64,000 bases of DNA from Chloroflexota bacterium (GTDB taxonomy: Bacteria; Chloroflexota; UBA6077; SHYK01), in NCBI GenBank assembly GCA_009692845.1, contig SHYK01000001.1, forward strand, positions 244,400-308,399, written 5' to 3'. The first letter of the stretch is position 1. Every line of letters starts with the position of its first letter. The notes beneath the pieces were generated by a model. That model did not search any database and had not been told where the DNA came from. It worked only from the letters and a program-made list of their open reading frames with translations. This document shows, in pieces, positions 34,041-45,633 of the stretch. A program made the translations under genes and the position numbers.

Positions 34041-36512
34041 ATGGCTGAGCGGTTCGACAAATTCACTGAGCGCGCGCGCAAAGTTCTGCAACTTGCCCAG
34101 GAGGAAGCGCAGAGATTCAACCATAACTACATCGGCACTGAGCACCTCCTGCTTGGCCTCGTTCGTGAGGGAGAGGGTGTAGCCGCTAAGGTTTTGGCGA
34201 ACCTCGGGGTGGATCTCAATAAGGTACGCAGCGCGGTTGAATTCATCATCGGACGCGGCGAACGCATGCTCACTGGTGAGATCGGCCTGACCCCGCGGGC
34301 GAAGAAAGTTATCGAGCTCTCAGTCGAAGAAGCGCGACGGCTCAATCACAACTACATTGGGACCGAGCACTTGCTTCTGGGGCTTGTTCGTGAGGGCGAA
34401 GGAATCGCGGCTGGAGTGCTCGAAAGCCTTGGGGTAAGCCTCGACAAGGTTCGGCAGCAGGTCAACTACGTGTTGAATCAGTCCAGCAGCTATGGCCAGC
34501 AGGAAGCGCGGCACTCGTCGAAGACGCCGGTAATTGACCAGCTTGGCATCGATCTCACCGCCGCTGCACGCGCAAACAAGCTGGATCCGTGCATTGGACG
34601 TGACAAGGAACTCGAGCGGGTCATCCAAATTCTGTCGCGGCGCACGAAGAACAACCCGGCCTTGGTGGGCGAGCCTGGAGTGGGGAAAACGGCGATCGTC
34701 GAGGGGCTCGCTCAACGGATCGCGGCTGGGGACGTGCCCGAGACTTTGATGGGGAAGCGACTGGTGACCCTCGACATGGGCTCGCTGGTCGCCGGCACGA
34801 AATACCGAGGTGAGTTTGAAGAGCGCCTAAAGAAAGTGGTTGAGGAAATCAGGGGATCTGGCAATTGTGTTCTCTTTATCGATGAGCTCCATACCTTAGT
34901 GGGGGCCGGTGCGGCCGAAGGTGCGGTGGATGCAGCCAACATCCTGAAGCCGTCTCTTGCCCGAGGCGAGCTCCAGTGCATCGGTGCGACGACCCTGGAC
35001 GAATATCGAAAGTACATTGAGAAGGATGCTGCGCTGGAGCGGCGGTTTCAGCCGGTGCTGGTTGAGGAGCCCACCATCGAGGAGACGATCCTGATTCTGC
35101 GGGGAATCAAGGATCGCTACGAGGCACACCATCGACTCGACATCAGCGACGAGGCGATTAAGGCCGCAGCGGAGCTCGCGGCCCGTTACGTCCCGGACCG
35201 TTTTCTGCCTGACAAAGCGATCGATCTCATTGACGAGGCGTCGTCGCGGGTGCGACTGCAGCAGACATCGGCACCGCCCACCCTCCGTGACGCTCTTCGA
35301 GGCTTGGAGTCGGTGCAAAGCGAGAAGGACGCTGCGATTGGCGCCCAGCAATATGAATTGGCCGTGGAGCTACGTGGTCGAGAAGCGGACCTACGAGAAA
35401 AGATTGAAAAGCTTGAGTCCGGCTGGCAAACTCAGCAAGAACAACAGCGACCGGTGGTGCGAGTTGAAGACATCGCGCATGTGGTCGCGATGTGGACCGG
35501 TATTCCAGTGATGCGGATTGCCGAAGAAGAAACGGAACGGCTTCTCCATATGGAAGAAGCACTTCGGGCTCGGGTCATCGGCCAGGAGGAACCAATCAAT
35601 TTGGTTTCGAGGGCGGTCCGACGGGCCCGAGCTGGACTCAAAGACCCTCGGCGGCCAATCGGATCGTTCATTTTCCTGGGCCCGACCGGCGTCGGAAAAA
35701 CCGAGCTGGCGCGGGCGCTCGCCGAATTCATGTTCGGCAGCGACGATTCACTCATCCGAATTGATATGTCGGAGTTCATGGAGCGACATACCGTAGCCCG
35801 GTTGGTGGGAGCGCCTCCTGGCTACATCGGATACGAAGAAGGCGGGCAGCTCACCGAGGCGGTTCGCCGGAAGAGCTACTCGGTGGTGCTGTTCGACGAA
35901 ATCGAAAAGGCCCACCCAGAAGTCTTCAACATCCTGCTCCAGATTTTGGATGACGGTCGATTGACTGACGCAAAGGGGCGGAAAGTCGACTTCCGGAACA
36001 CGATCCTCATCATGACTTCGAATGTCGGCACTGAATCCATTCGCAAGGACAGCCGGCTGGGTTTCAGCACGGCGAGCGATGCAGACAAGGAGCGTACCGA
36101 TCAGTACGATCGGATGAAGGACAAGGTTCTCGGGGAGCTGAAGACGATGTTCCGGCCCGAGTTCCTCAACCGAATCGATGCTTCGATCATCTTCCACCAA
36201 CTGGATAAGGTGCAGATCCGGGCCATCGTCGACCTGATGCTGAACCGCGTGCGCACCCAGCTTACGGAGCAGGAGCTCAAGATCGAGGTGACTTTGCCGG
36301 CCAAGGACTTCCTGGTGGAAAAGGGCTTCGACCAGCAATTCGGCGCCCGTCCGTTGCGCCGGGCCATTCAGACGTACCTCGAGGATCCTATGGCAGAAGG
36401 TGTCCTCGACGGAAGATTCCGTCGAGGGGATACCATTCTGATCGACGTGCAGAACGGCGAGTTGGTGCTGACGGCGAGCAGGGAAGAAGCGCTGGCGGAG
36501 ATCACCGCCTGA
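34041..36512 (+). CDS. clpC: ATP-dependent Clp protease ATPase subunit ClpC
   Basis: 823 residues. ClpC unfolds substrates for ClpP, usually with an adaptor. The N domain has two repeats ('[20 protein letters not shown]' occurs twice, residues about 30 and 105). AAA-1 has '[18 protein letters not shown]' and '[20 protein letters not shown]'. The middle region contains a UVR-like stretch ('[19 protein letters not shown]'), the ClpC hallmark. AAA-2 has '[19 protein letters not shown]' and '[18 protein letters not shown]'. ATG 34041 fits the family start with GGAGAT upstream; the upstream open frame is not used. Confidence 0.96.
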   Translation: MAERFDKFTERARKVLQLAQEEAQRFNHNYIGTEHLLLGLVREGEGVAAKVLANLGVDLNKVRSAVEFIIGRGERMLTGEIGLTPRAKKVIELSVEEARRLNHNYIGTEHLLLGLVREGEGIAAGVLESLGVSLDKVRQQVNYVLNQSSSYGQQEARHSSKTPVIDQLGIDLTAAARANKLDPCIGRDKELERVIQILSRRTKNNPALVGEPGVGKTAIVEGLAQRIAAGDVPETLMGKRLVTLDMGSLVAGTKYRGEFEERLKKVVEEIRGSGNCVLFIDELHTLVGAGAAEGAVDAANILKPSLARGELQCIGATTLDEYRKYIEKDAALERRFQPVLVEEPTIEETILILRGIKDRYEAHHRLDISDEAIKAAAELAARYVPDRFLPDKAIDLIDEASSRVRLQQTSAPPTLRDALRGLESVQSEKDAAIGAQQYELAVELRGREADLREKIEKLESGWQTQQEQQRPVVRVEDIAHVVAMWTGIPVMRIAEEETERLLHMEEALRARVIGQEEPINLVSRAVRRARAGLKDPRRPIGSFIFLGPTGVGKTELARALAEFMFGSDDSLIRIDMSEFMERHTVARLVGAPPGYIGYEEGGQLTEAVRRKSYSVVLFDEIEKAHPEVFNILLQILDDGRLTDAKGRKVDFRNTILIMTSNVGTESIRKDSRLGFSTASDADKERTDQYDRMKDKVLGELKTMFRPEFLNRIDASIIFHQLDKVQIRAIVDLMLNRVRTQLTEQELKIEVTLPAKDFLVEKGFDQQFGARPLRRAIQTYLEDPMAEGVLDGRFRRGDTILIDVQNGELVLTASREEALAEITA

Positions 36513-36631
36513 GCGCAGATTGCTGATTAGACAATCCAATAGTCTGGGCGGACGAGAGTAACAGGGTCTGCATGATCAAGCCGTCAGGGCGGCCTGTGAC
36601 TTTGGCGGCCGCTAGGCCGTTGAGTCGCGGT

Positions 36632-36660
36632 TTGATTGGCATGCTCCTGCTTGGTATACT
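36632..36660 (+). promoter_or_regulatory. Promoter for rpoB-rpoC
   Basis: TTGATT (36632-36637), 17-base spacer, TATACT (36655-36660) preceded by TGG, an extended -10. It lies in the 297-base gap between clpC and rpoB, leaving an untranslated leader of about 140 bases. Nothing else was recognised in that gap. Confidence 0.7.
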
Positions 36661-36809
36661 GGCACGGGATCGTGGCACGAGGAGCCATCCTCACTCTCTC
36701 CCACAGTCGTGGCGGGGACCCAACCACCGCGGTTAGCCCTACGGTTGCTGTGCCAGACCCCACAGTTCGCATGCCCTTCTAACTCAAAATCATGGAGGCA
36801 GTTTCTCCT

Positions 36810-39800
36810 ATGGCGGTGAGCTCTCGGACCCCTCTGAGCGTTGCGAATCGAGAAGCCCCCGGACGGGTGAGCTTCGCCCGGATTCCTTCGATCCTCCACA
36901 TGCCGGATCTGATCGACGTGCAACGCGAATCCTTTCGATGGTTCCTAAACGAAGGCATTCGAGAGGTCTTCGAGGAAATCTCGCCCATTCAAGACTTCAC
37001 TGGCCGCAACATGGATTTGGAATTGGCAGTTGCCGGCCCGGATGGTGAGCCTCCGTATCAGTTTGGGAAGCCAAAATACGATGAGGCGTATTGCCGCGAG
37101 TCTGATCTGACCTACGCCGCGTCGTTGCGCGTCTGGACACGGCTGACCATCAAGGGTGACCAGGAAAGCAAGAAGGACATGGAGATCTTCATGGGGGACT
37201 TTCCCCTCATGACGACGACCGGGACGTTCATCATTAATGGAGCCGAAAGAGTCGTGGTCAGCCAGTTGGTGCGTTCACCCGGCGTGTACTTCACGATCGA
37301 CGAGGATGAGACGAGCCGGAGGCGGCTGTGTAAAGGAAAACTGATCCCCAGCCGAGGCGCTTGGCTCGAATTCGAAACGTCGAATAAGGATGTTCTTTCG
37401 GTCAAAGTCGATAGAAAGCGGAAGATCCCACTGACGACGTTGCTTCGGGCGATAGCTGCCGTGCAACCGGTCCCCGGGCTGGAACACGGTACCGACGAAG
37501 AGCTATTAGCGCTCTACGCTCAGATCGATGACCGACCCGAGCATCAGTACATTCAGTCCACCATTGATCGCGATCCGACTAAGTCGGCCGACGAAGCGGT
37601 GATCGATTTCTATCGCAGGCTTCGACCAGGCGACCCACCGACGCACGCAAACGCGCAGTCGTTGTTGAGTTCGCTGCTCTTCAATTTCCGCCGTTACGAC
37701 TTGGGACGGGTTGGCCGATACAAGGTCAATCGGCGACTCGAGCTCGCACAGCCAGTAGCCGAGCGGGTCCTGACTTCACACGATCTGATCGCCATAGTTC
37801 GAGAGATGATTCAAATGAACAATGGTCGAGGTCAAGAGGATGACATCGACCACCTGGGGAATCGGCGGGTGCGGGCAGTGGGTGAGCTGATCCAGAACCA
37901 ATTTCGAGTTGGCTTGCTCCGAATGGAGCGGGTGGTCAAAGAGCGAATGAGCATCATCGATCCCACTACGGCGACGCCATCCACCCTGATCAACATCCGT
38001 CCGGTGGTTGCGGCCATGCGGGAATTCTTCGGTGGCAGCCAGCTTTCCCAATTCATGGACCAGACCAATCCCCTCGCTGAGCTAACCCATAAGCGCAGGC
38101 TTTCCGCGCTTGGCCCCGGCGGGCTCTCTCGCGATCGAGCCGGCTTTGAAGTGCGCGACGTGCATCACAGCCATTACGGGCGGATTTGCCCGATCGAGAC
38201 TCCTGAAGGTCCAAATATCGGCTTGATTGGCTCTTTGGCTTCCTATGGCCAAATCAACGAGTACGGATTCATTGAGACACCCTACCGGGTGGTCGTGCAT
38301 GACGTGCAGAATTCGCTCGAAGAGACGACCGGAAAAACCCTGAGCCGGGCAGTTACAGATCCGAAATCCGGAAAAGAGCTCGCGGCAGTGGGGAGTACGG
38401 TGGATCAGGCATTGGCCAAAAAGCTAGCCGGCCTGCGGGATCAGCTGCCGCGAGTGTCCGTTAGGCCCATGGTCAGCGACCGGGTTCAGCTGCTGCCGGC
38501 CGATGAAGAAGAGCATTTCACCATCGCGCAGGCAAACGTCCGACTGAATGAAGATGGCACCTTCGTCGACGAGCAAGTTTCGGTTCGACGAGGGCCGCGC
38601 TTCCTAATGGAAAGCCCCGTTCGGGTGGACTATGTGGACGTTTCTCCTCACCAGATTGTGAGCGTGGCGGCTGCGTTGATTCCATTCCTCGAGCATGACG
38701 ACGCCAACCGCGCCCTCATGGGCGCCAACATGCAGAGACAAGCGGTGCCACTCATTTCACCCGATGCGCCGCTGGTCGGAACCGGGATGGAAGTGCAGAC
38801 CGCCCAGGATTCTGGCCAGGTGGTCCTAAGCCCCTTTGTGGGCATTGTGGAAAGGGTGGACGCTCGATCGATCGTCGTCCGTCAGACTGGGGAAATTCAA
38901 GAGGGTATTCCCCAGCGCGCCTCCTTCAATCTGCGCAAATACGGAAGGTCGAATCAGGGCACGAGCATGAACCAACGTCCCATCGTGAGGAAGGGGCAAC
39001 GGGTTCGAGCTGGGCAGCCACTGGCCGATAGCTCGTCTACTTCGGGAGGCGAGCTCGCTCTAGGTCAGAACGTGCTGGTCTCCTTCATGTCCTGGGAGGG
39101 CGGTAACTTCGAGGACGCCATTATCCTCAGCGAGAGCATCGTACGGGACGATAAATTTACTTCGGTGCATATCGAAAAGCACGAGGTTGAGGCACGGGAT
39201 ACCAAGCTCGGCCCGGAGGAGATCACGCGGGACATCCCCAATGCCGGTGAGGACGCGCTCCGGGATCTGGATGAGGATGGAATCATCCGGATTGGTGCTG
39301 AAGTCAAGCCAGGGGACATCCTGGTAGGCAAAATCACCCCAAAGGGAGAGACCGAGCAAACCGCCGAGGAACGACTCCTGCGTGCTATCTTCGGCGAAAA
39401 AGCACGTGAGGTCCGGGATACATCCCTTCGCGTGCCCCACGGAGAGCGAGGGCGGGTGGTGGACGTCCGAGTATTTGATCGCGACGCCCACGCGGATCTG
39501 CCGGCAGGTGTCCACAAGCTTGTCCGGGTTACGATAGCTCAGAAGCGCAAGGTCTCCGAGGGGGACAAAATGGCCGGGCGGCATGGGAACAAGGGCGTCG
39601 TCGCCAAGATTCTCCCGCTGGAAGACATGCCCTTCTTGCCCGATGGGCGACCGGTCGAGATCATCTTGAACCCATTAGGAGTTCCCTCCCGGATGAACGT
39701 CGGTCAAATTCTGGAGACGCATCTGGGGTGGGCCGCCGAGGCGCTAGGCCTTAAATTCGCAACCCCAGTCTTCGATGGCGCAACCGAAGCAGACATTCGG

Positions 39801-40331
39801 GAGCAGCTAAGGCGGGCGGGACTTCCGGAAGACGGAAAGGAATTCGTGCGTGACGGTCGCACGGGTGAGCTTTTCGGTCAGAAGATAACGGTTGGCTACA
39901 TCTACATGCTGAAGCTGATCCACCTTGTGGAAGATAAGATCCACGCCCGCTCAACGGGTCCTTATTCTTTGATCACCCAGCAGCCATTGGGGGGCAAAGC
40001 ACAGTTTGGTGGCCAGCGGTTTGGAGAGATGGAAGTCTGGGCGTTGGAAGCGTATGGCGCTGCAAACGTGCTCCAGGAAATGTTGACCGTGAAGTCCGAT
40101 GACGTAGCTGGGCGGGTGAAGACCTACGAGGCTATCGTCAAGGGGGAGGATGTTTTCCAACCAGGTGTACCGGAATCGTTCAAGGTACTGGTCAAGGAGC
40201 TACAGAGCCTAGGTCTGGCGGTCGAAGTGCTCAACGAAGACGAGGAAGGTATCCCCCTGCTGGAAGACATCGGGTCCGATTATGTGCCTTCGCTCGATAT
40301 CAATCTCACTGGCTTTGAACGCGGAGAATGA
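36810..40331 (+). CDS. rpoB: RNA polymerase subunit beta
   Basis: 1173 residues from ATG 36810, which has GGAGG eleven bases upstream. An in-frame ATG at 36792 would add six residues but lacks a ribosome site. Beta forms one pincer of RNA polymerase. The rifampicin pocket is seen as '[20 protein letters not shown]' and '[20 protein letters not shown]', with '[20 protein letters not shown]' next. The active-site side has '[20 protein letters not shown]', and the C-terminal clamp '[20 protein letters not shown]'. No large insertions. rplKAJL, the usual upstream neighbours, are missing; clpC is there instead. Confidence 0.97.
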   Translation: MAVSSRTPLSVANREAPGRVSFARIPSILHMPDLIDVQRESFRWFLNEGIREVFEEISPIQDFTGRNMDLELAVAGPDGEPPYQFGKPKYDEAYCRESDLTYAASLRVWTRLTIKGDQESKKDMEIFMGDFPLMTTTGTFIINGAERVVVSQLVRSPGVYFTIDEDETSRRRLCKGKLIPSRGAWLEFETSNKDVLSVKVDRKRKIPLTTLLRAIAAVQPVPGLEHGTDEELLALYAQIDDRPEHQYIQSTIDRDPTKSADEAVIDFYRRLRPGDPPTHANAQSLLSSLLFNFRRYDLGRVGRYKVNRRLELAQPVAERVLTSHDLIAIVREMIQMNNGRGQEDDIDHLGNRRVRAVGELIQNQFRVGLLRMERVVKERMSIIDPTTATPSTLINIRPVVAAMREFFGGSQLSQFMDQTNPLAELTHKRRLSALGPGGLSRDRAGFEVRDVHHSHYGRICPIETPEGPNIGLIGSLASYGQINEYGFIETPYRVVVHDVQNSLEETTGKTLSRAVTDPKSGKELAAVGSTVDQALAKKLAGLRDQLPRVSVRPMVSDRVQLLPADEEEHFTIAQANVRLNEDGTFVDEQVSVRRGPRFLMESPVRVDYVDVSPHQIVSVAAALIPFLEHDDANRALMGANMQRQAVPLISPDAPLVGTGMEVQTAQDSGQVVLSPFVGIVERVDARSIVVRQTGEIQEGIPQRASFNLRKYGRSNQGTSMNQRPIVRKGQRVRAGQPLADSSSTSGGELALGQNVLVSFMSWEGGNFEDAIILSESIVRDDKFTSVHIEKHEVEARDTKLGPEEITRDIPNAGEDALRDLDEDGIIRIGAEVKPGDILVGKITPKGETEQTAEERLLRAIFGEKAREVRDTSLRVPHGERGRVVDVRVFDRDAHADLPAGVHKLVRVTIAQKRKVSEGDKMAGRHGNKGVVAKILPLEDMPFLPDGRPVEIILNPLGVPSRMNVGQILETHLGWAAEALGLKFATPVFDGATEADIREQLRRAGLPEDGKEFVRDGRTGELFGQKITVGYIYMLKLIHLVEDKIHARSTGPYSLITQQPLGGKAQFGGQRFGEMEVWALEAYGAANVLQEMLTVKSDDVAGRVKTYEAIVKGEDVFQPGVPESFKVLVKELQSLGLAVEVLNEDEEGIPLLEDIGSDYVPSLDINLTGFERGE

Positions 40332-40370
40332 CCAGGATGGCAGGCGTGAGTAGAAAGGTCTGGAGAAGCA

Positions 40371-43300
40371 ATGGCAGTTGAAGTAAACAATTTCAACGCG
40401 GTGAGAATCAGGCTCGCCTCGCCGGAACAAATTCGGTCCTGGTCACGGGGAGAAGTTCGCAAGCCCGAGACGATCAACTACCGAACCCTGAAGCCTGAGC
40501 GGGACGGTTTGTTTTGCGAGCGCATCTTTGGTCCCACCAAGGACTGGGAATGCTCGTGCGGAAAATATAAGCGGGTCCGTTACCGCGGAGTCGTCTGCGA
40601 TAAATGCGGCGTTGAAGTCACGCGGGCGAAGGTTCGCCGCGAGCGTATGGGTCACATTACTCTGGCGTCTCCAGTAGCGCATATCTGGTTTGTTCGAGGA
40701 ACGCCGAGTCGAATTGGGCTGGTGCTTGACGTCACGCCTCGGATCCTCGAGCAGGTGCTGTACTTTGCGAAATACATCGTCACCGAAATCAACGAGCAGG
40801 TCCGGCAACGCGAGATCGATCAGGTCCATGCCGAGGTCGAAAGCCGGGTGGAGCGGGCGCGACGGGCAGGCATAGATCGCGAGCAGGAGCTCATCACCGT
40901 TCGCGATGAGAAGCTGAATGCAGTTCAGAGTCTGCTCGAGCAGCGGCTGGCTGAGCTTACGACGAACAAAGAAGCCGAGGTTAATCGGGCCACCGATGCG
41001 GGTCAATTCATTGACGAACTCCTGAATTCCCTGCTTGGACAGCTAGCCCCCGAGGCGATTCTGTTCGAGCCGACCGGAGCCGTGATCGTAGCGGACGGTA
41101 AGACCGTCGAAACGAGCCATCAGATCGAGTTGCGCCAGATCCTCGCTCAGGAGATCGAGCGTATCGAAACGGATGCCGAAGGTGAGGCGTCCACGCTCCG
41201 GGGGGCCGTGGGCGAGGAAGTCGAGCAGGTTAATGCCAGAATCGACGAGGAGCGCGCCAAGATCAAGGAAATGGTCGACAAGGAAGACCGGCAGTCGCGT
41301 GAAGTCGGCGACCTACGGATCAAGAAGATCGAATCTATCAAGCTCCTGCAGACCCTGGGCGAAACCGAGTACCGCGACCTGCAAAAAGACTGCGGTCGAA
41401 CGTTCAAGGCCGGAATGGGCGCCGAAGCGGTGAGGGACCTGCTCCGGGGGATTGATCTTGATACCCTCGCTACCTTCCTCCGCGGTGAGATGCATTCTTC
41501 ATCCGGCCAGCGGCGCAAGAAGGCGACCAAGCGGCTGAGGATTGTCGAAGCGTTTCGCAAGTCCGGAAATCACCCTGAATGGATGGTGATGACCATCCTG
41601 CCCGTGCTGCCCCCGGATCTGCGACCGATGGTCCAGTTGGACGGCGGACGATTTGCGACGAGTGACCTGAACGACCTTTATCGTCGAGTGATCAATCGCA
41701 ACAACCGGTTGAAGCGGCTGGAAGAACTGGGCGCGCCGGAAATCATCGTGCGCAACGAAAAGCGGATGCTGCAGGAAGCGGTAGATTCCCTTATCGACAA
41801 CGGGCGTCATGGTCGGGCGGTGTCCGGATCGAGCAACCACAAGCTCAAGAGTCTCTCCGACATGCTCAAGGGGAAGCAGGGTCGCTTCCGCCAGAACCTG
41901 CTCGGAAAACGGGTGGACTATTCGGGCCGCTCGGTGATCGTCGTGGGGCCGAGTCTACAACTGCACCAATGCGGGCTGCCAAAGCGGATGGCGCTCGAGT
42001 TGTTCAAGCCATTCGTCATGCAACGACTGGTCGAGCGCGGCATTGTCCACAACATAAAGAGCGCCAAGCGGGTCGTGGAGCGGGTGCGGCCAGAGGTGTG
42101 GGACGTTCTGGAGGAAGTGATCCAGGACCACCCGGTGCTTCTGAACCGAGCGCCGACGCTGCATCGGCTGGGGATCCAGGCTTTCCAGCCCATTCTCATT
42201 GAGGGGAGCGCCATCCAGATCCACCCGTTGGTCTGCGCTGCGTTCAACGCCGACTTCGACGGGGACCAAATGGCCGTCCACGTACCGTTGTCGGCCGCCG
42301 CCAAGAGCGAAGCCTTGGAACTGATGCTTTCGGTGCGCAATCTTGTGCAGCCTTCGAACGGGGAACCGGTGACTGCTCCGACCCTAGACATGGTGCTCGG
42401 CTGCTATTACCTGACCATGGTCAAGCCCGGCGCGGTGGGTGAGGGGCGGGTGTTCGCCAGCCCGGACGACGCCCGGTTGGGATATGAGCTAGGGCAGATC
42501 GATCTACGGGCCTCGATTTCGGTTCGGATGTTGGACATCCCGAGCGGCCAGATTGGGCGGACGACCACCAGTGCTGGGCGCCTCATCTTCTACGATGCGG
42601 TTTCGAGAGTACTGGCGGCGGCTGAGATTGAGCCTATTCCTTTTGAAAACGCCACCATGGACAAGGGCGCCCTGAAGGCCCTGGTCGGGCGGCTGATTCG
42701 GAAGTACGGGAACCGTGTCACGGCGGGCGTGCTCGACCAAATCAAAACGCTCGGCTTCCATTATGCGACGGTCTCTGGGATCACGATCGCAGTCAGCGAC
42801 ATCACCGTCCCGGAGGAAAAGGGACCGATTCTGGCATCAGCCGAGCATGACGTGAGCGAGATTGAGAAGGACTACCGAAGGGGGCTCATCACTGACGAGG
42901 AGCGCTATGAGGCCGTCGTTCAGGTCTGGTCGCTAGCGAAAGAAGAGATGACCCGTGCGGTGGGTGCCGCCCTCGATCCGTTTGCTTCCGTGCACATGAT
43001 GGCGCAATCGGGAGCGAAGGGGAATGTCCAACAAATCACCCAGATGTCTGGAATGCGGGGCCTCATGGCGGATCCGTCAGGACGGATCATCGAGCTCCCG
43101 ATCAAGTCGAGCTTCCGAGATGGGCTTTCCGTTTTGGAGTATTTCCTTTCGACGCACGGCGCGCGAAAGGGGCTCGCGGACACGGCTATCAAGACGTCAG
43201 ACTCGGGATATCTGACTCGCCGGCTCATTGATGTGGCCCAGGCCAACATCGTATTCGATGAGGATTGCGGCACGGAGTTGGGGATCTGGGTCGAAGATCT

Positions 43301-44627
43301 GGGAGACCCTGATCGGCGTCAGGTACGACTCGATCAGTTGCCGGGCCGCGTTCCCGCAGTACCGATTGTCGATCCAGAAACCGGGGAAATCCTGGCGGAT
43401 CGGAATGAGGTGCTGGACGAAGACACGGAGGACAAAATCGCGGCCTGCCCGGCCATTACGAAAATCCTGCTTCGGTCGCCGATGACGTGCGAGTCGCGTT
43501 TCGGCGTGTGTCAGAAATGCTATGGCTGGCACATGGGAACTCGCTCACTGGTCAAGATTGGCGATGCGGTTGGAATCGTGGCTGCCCAGTCAATTGGTGA
43601 GCCAGGCACACAACTGACCATGCGCACGTTCCACACGGGTGGCGTAGCGGGGCTAGACATCACGAGCGGTTTGCCGCGGGTTGAGGAGCTCTTCGAAGCG
43701 CGGCAGCCTAAGGGCAAGGCGCTCCTGTCAGAAATTGACGGCGTGGCCGAAGTGTCTCGCACTGAGGACTCTCGCGTGATCCGCGTTGTGTCCCGTGAGA
43801 CGTACCGGGATGATCACATCATCCCGGAAGGGTATGAGGTTCTGGTTCAGGAAGCTGGCTGGATCAACGCCGGGGAACACCTGGCATCAGCGGAAGGTCA
43901 GGCACCCATCACGGCGCAGCTTTCGGGGGTCGTCGAGCTCCGTGAAGTGCAGCACGCCGGTCGGGTGGTGAACCAGGTCGGCGTCGTCGCTGAAGAGCGC
44001 GATGAACGAGAGTATCGAGTGCCGCCCCAAGCACGTCTTCACATCGAAGATGGTCAAACGGTGACGGCAGGCGAGCAATTGACTGAGGGGGCCCGCGATC
44101 CCCAGGAGATTCTAAGCATCCAGGGACGCGAAGCAGTGCAGCGCTACCTAGTGGATGAGGTCCAATCGGTGTATCGCGGCCAGGGCGTTACGATCAACGA
44201 TAAGCACGTCGAAGTCATTGTCCGGCAGATGCTTCGCAAGCTGCGGGTCGATGAACCTGGTGACAGTAGCCTCCTTCGCGATGAACTGGTGGACCGCTTT
44301 GAGTATGAGGAAATGAACCGGGAGGTCCTGGCGGAGGGGGGGGAGCCCGCTACGGCCCGGCCCGTATTGCTGGGTGTCACTAAGGCTTCTCTGAGCACGG
44401 AAAGCTTCCTGGCCGCAGCATCGTTCCAGGAGACGACTCGTGTCCTTACCGATGCAGCGCTGTTGGGAAAGGTCGATCATCTGATGGGACTGAAAGAGAA
44501 TGTGATAATCGGGAAGCTGATACCGGCTGGGTCAGGACTGACGGCGCGGCTCGAGGCCCGGCGGCAGCGACAGCTGGCTTCGGACGCGGTTGCGGCATTC
44601 CTTGACACACCCAGAAGTGAACCCTAG
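40371..44627 (+). CDS. rpoC: RNA polymerase subunit beta'
   Basis: 1418 residues. Beta' carries the catalytic metal-binding motif NADFDGD (near residues 626-632). Zinc site 1 is C61, C63, C76, C79; zinc site 2 uses a Cys near 965 and the cluster '[11 protein letters not shown]' near 1040. Between 'YFAKYIV' (about 131-137) and 'KAGMGAEA' (about 346) lies a charged helical insertion roughly 170 residues longer than the E. coli equivalent. It is rich in Glu, Arg and Gln and coiled-coil in character. Thermus has a different non-conserved domain at about the same clamp position. ATG is preceded by GGAGAAG, 39 bases after rpoB. Confidence 0.97.
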   Translation: MAVEVNNFNAVRIRLASPEQIRSWSRGEVRKPETINYRTLKPERDGLFCERIFGPTKDWECSCGKYKRVRYRGVVCDKCGVEVTRAKVRRERMGHITLASPVAHIWFVRGTPSRIGLVLDVTPRILEQVLYFAKYIVTEINEQVRQREIDQVHAEVESRVERARRAGIDREQELITVRDEKLNAVQSLLEQRLAELTTNKEAEVNRATDAGQFIDELLNSLLGQLAPEAILFEPTGAVIVADGKTVETSHQIELRQILAQEIERIETDAEGEASTLRGAVGEEVEQVNARIDEERAKIKEMVDKEDRQSREVGDLRIKKIESIKLLQTLGETEYRDLQKDCGRTFKAGMGAEAVRDLLRGIDLDTLATFLRGEMHSSSGQRRKKATKRLRIVEAFRKSGNHPEWMVMTILPVLPPDLRPMVQLDGGRFATSDLNDLYRRVINRNNRLKRLEELGAPEIIVRNEKRMLQEAVDSLIDNGRHGRAVSGSSNHKLKSLSDMLKGKQGRFRQNLLGKRVDYSGRSVIVVGPSLQLHQCGLPKRMALELFKPFVMQRLVERGIVHNIKSAKRVVERVRPEVWDVLEEVIQDHPVLLNRAPTLHRLGIQAFQPILIEGSAIQIHPLVCAAFNADFDGDQMAVHVPLSAAAKSEALELMLSVRNLVQPSNGEPVTAPTLDMVLGCYYLTMVKPGAVGEGRVFASPDDARLGYELGQIDLRASISVRMLDIPSGQIGRTTTSAGRLIFYDAVSRVLAAAEIEPIPFENATMDKGALKALVGRLIRKYGNRVTAGVLDQIKTLGFHYATVSGITIAVSDITVPEEKGPILASAEHDVSEIEKDYRRGLITDEERYEAVVQVWSLAKEEMTRAVGAALDPFASVHMMAQSGAKGNVQQITQMSGMRGLMADPSGRIIELPIKSSFRDGLSVLEYFLSTHGARKGLADTAIKTSDSGYLTRRLIDVAQANIVFDEDCGTELGIWVEDLGDPDRRQVRLDQLPGRVPAVPIVDPETGEILADRNEVLDEDTEDKIAACPAITKILLRSPMTCESRFGVCQKCYGWHMGTRSLVKIGDAVGIVAAQSIGEPGTQLTMRTFHTGGVAGLDITSGLPRVEELFEARQPKGKALLSEIDGVAEVSRTEDSRVIRVVSRETYRDDHIIPEGYEVLVQEAGWINAGEHLASAEGQAPITAQLSGVVELREVQHAGRVVNQVGVVAEERDEREYRVPPQARLHIEDGQTVTAGEQLTEGARDPQEILSIQGREAVQRYLVDEVQSVYRGQGVTINDKHVEVIVRQMLRKLRVDEPGDSSLLRDELVDRFEYEEMNREVLAEGGEPATARPVLLGVTKASLSTESFLAAASFQETTRVLTDAALLGKVDHLMGLKENVIIGKLIPAGSGLTARLEARRQRQLASDAVAAFLDTPRSEP

Positions 44628-44656
44628 AATCGGCGCCGACATCGGAAGGGGGCAAA

Positions 44657-45088
44657 GTGCCGACTATTAGCCAGTTGATTCGAAAAGGCAGGGTGCGCAG
44701 TACGCGCAAGTCGACCGCTCCTGCGTTGGGTTTCCAGCTCAATTCCTTGCGAGGAAAGATGAAGCGTTCGGGCGGCTCACCGCAGAAGCGGGGAGTGTGT
44801 ATCCAAGTCCGGACCATGACTCCCAAGAAACCCAATTCAGCCCTGCGGAAGATCGCGCGGGTGCGGTTGTCGAATGGGATGGAAGTTACGGCGTACATCC
44901 CCGGCGAGGGTCATAATCTACAAGAGCATTCCGTGGTTCTCATCCGCGGGGGGAAGGTCAAGGATTTGCCGGGCGTCCGTTATCACGTGGTACGAGGGGC
45001 TCTTGATGCTCAAGGGGTTCGCGACCGCAAGCAAGGACGCTCCAAGTACGGTACAAAGGGCAAGGAAACTCCGGCGACCCGTCGCTAG
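44657..45088 (+). CDS. rpsL: 30S ribosomal protein S12
   Basis: 143 residues from GTG. S12 lines the decoding centre; '[20 protein letters not shown]' and '[20 protein letters not shown]' hold the streptomycin-resistance and decoding residues (Lys in 'PKKPNS', Lys in 'GGKVKDLPG'). Between 'APAL' and 'SPQKRGVC' there are about 14 extra residues compared with E. coli, similar in size to the insertion in Bacillus S12. First gene of the str-type cluster. Confidence 0.97.
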   Translation: MPTISQLIRKGRVRSTRKSTAPALGFQLNSLRGKMKRSGGSPQKRGVCIQVRTMTPKKPNSALRKIARVRLSNGMEVTAYIPGEGHNLQEHSVVLIRGGKVKDLPGVRYHVVRGALDAQGVRDRKQGRSKYGTKGKETPATRR

Positions 45089-45150
45089 TTCGCGACCCGT
45101 CGCCGGGCCTGCGGTACGAGCCGCAATCGGCAAGAAAAAGGGAGAAATGC

Positions 45151-45621
45151 ATGCCCCGTAGAGCTCGGGTAGTGCACCGGGAAATTCCACCGGACTCAAA
45201 GTTCGGGAGCCGCACCCTGCAGAAATTCATCAATAGGCTAATGATCAGCGGGAAAAAAGGCCTCGCAGAGCGCATCACCTATGACGCGCTCGACATTGTG
45301 GAACGCCAGGCCCACCAGAACCCGGTCGACATTTTCGAGCAGGCCATGCGAAATGTGACGCCGGTCATCGAAGTGAAGCCCCGCCGAGTAGGAGGGGCGA
45401 CCTATCAAGTCCCGGTTGAAATCCGAGGAGAGCGCCGCACGTCGCTTGCGATGCGCTGGCTGATCGCGGTCGCCCGAGGACGAACCGGGAAAAGCATGCA
45501 AGAAAAGCTGGCTGCGGAGCTTTTGGATGCGTCGCGAGGACAAGGGGCCACCGTAAAGCGCAAGGATGACACCCACCGAATGGCGGAGGCCAACAAGGCT
45601 TTCGCACACTATCGCTGGTAG
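45151..45621 (+). CDS. rpsG: 30S ribosomal protein S7
   Basis: 156 residues, usual length. S7 nucleates assembly of the 30S head and contacts tRNA in the E site. It starts 'MPRRARVVHREIPPDSKFGS' and ends 'MAEANKAFAHYRW', both typical. It lies between rpsL and fusA, and fusA begins 12 bases after its stop. Confidence 0.97.
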   Translation: MPRRARVVHREIPPDSKFGSRTLQKFINRLMISGKKGLAERITYDALDIVERQAHQNPVDIFEQAMRNVTPVIEVKPRRVGGATYQVPVEIRGERRTSLAMRWLIAVARGRTGKSMQEKLAAELLDASRGQGATVKRKDDTHRMAEANKAFAHYRW

Positions 45622-45633
45622 GCGGGCGCTTTT

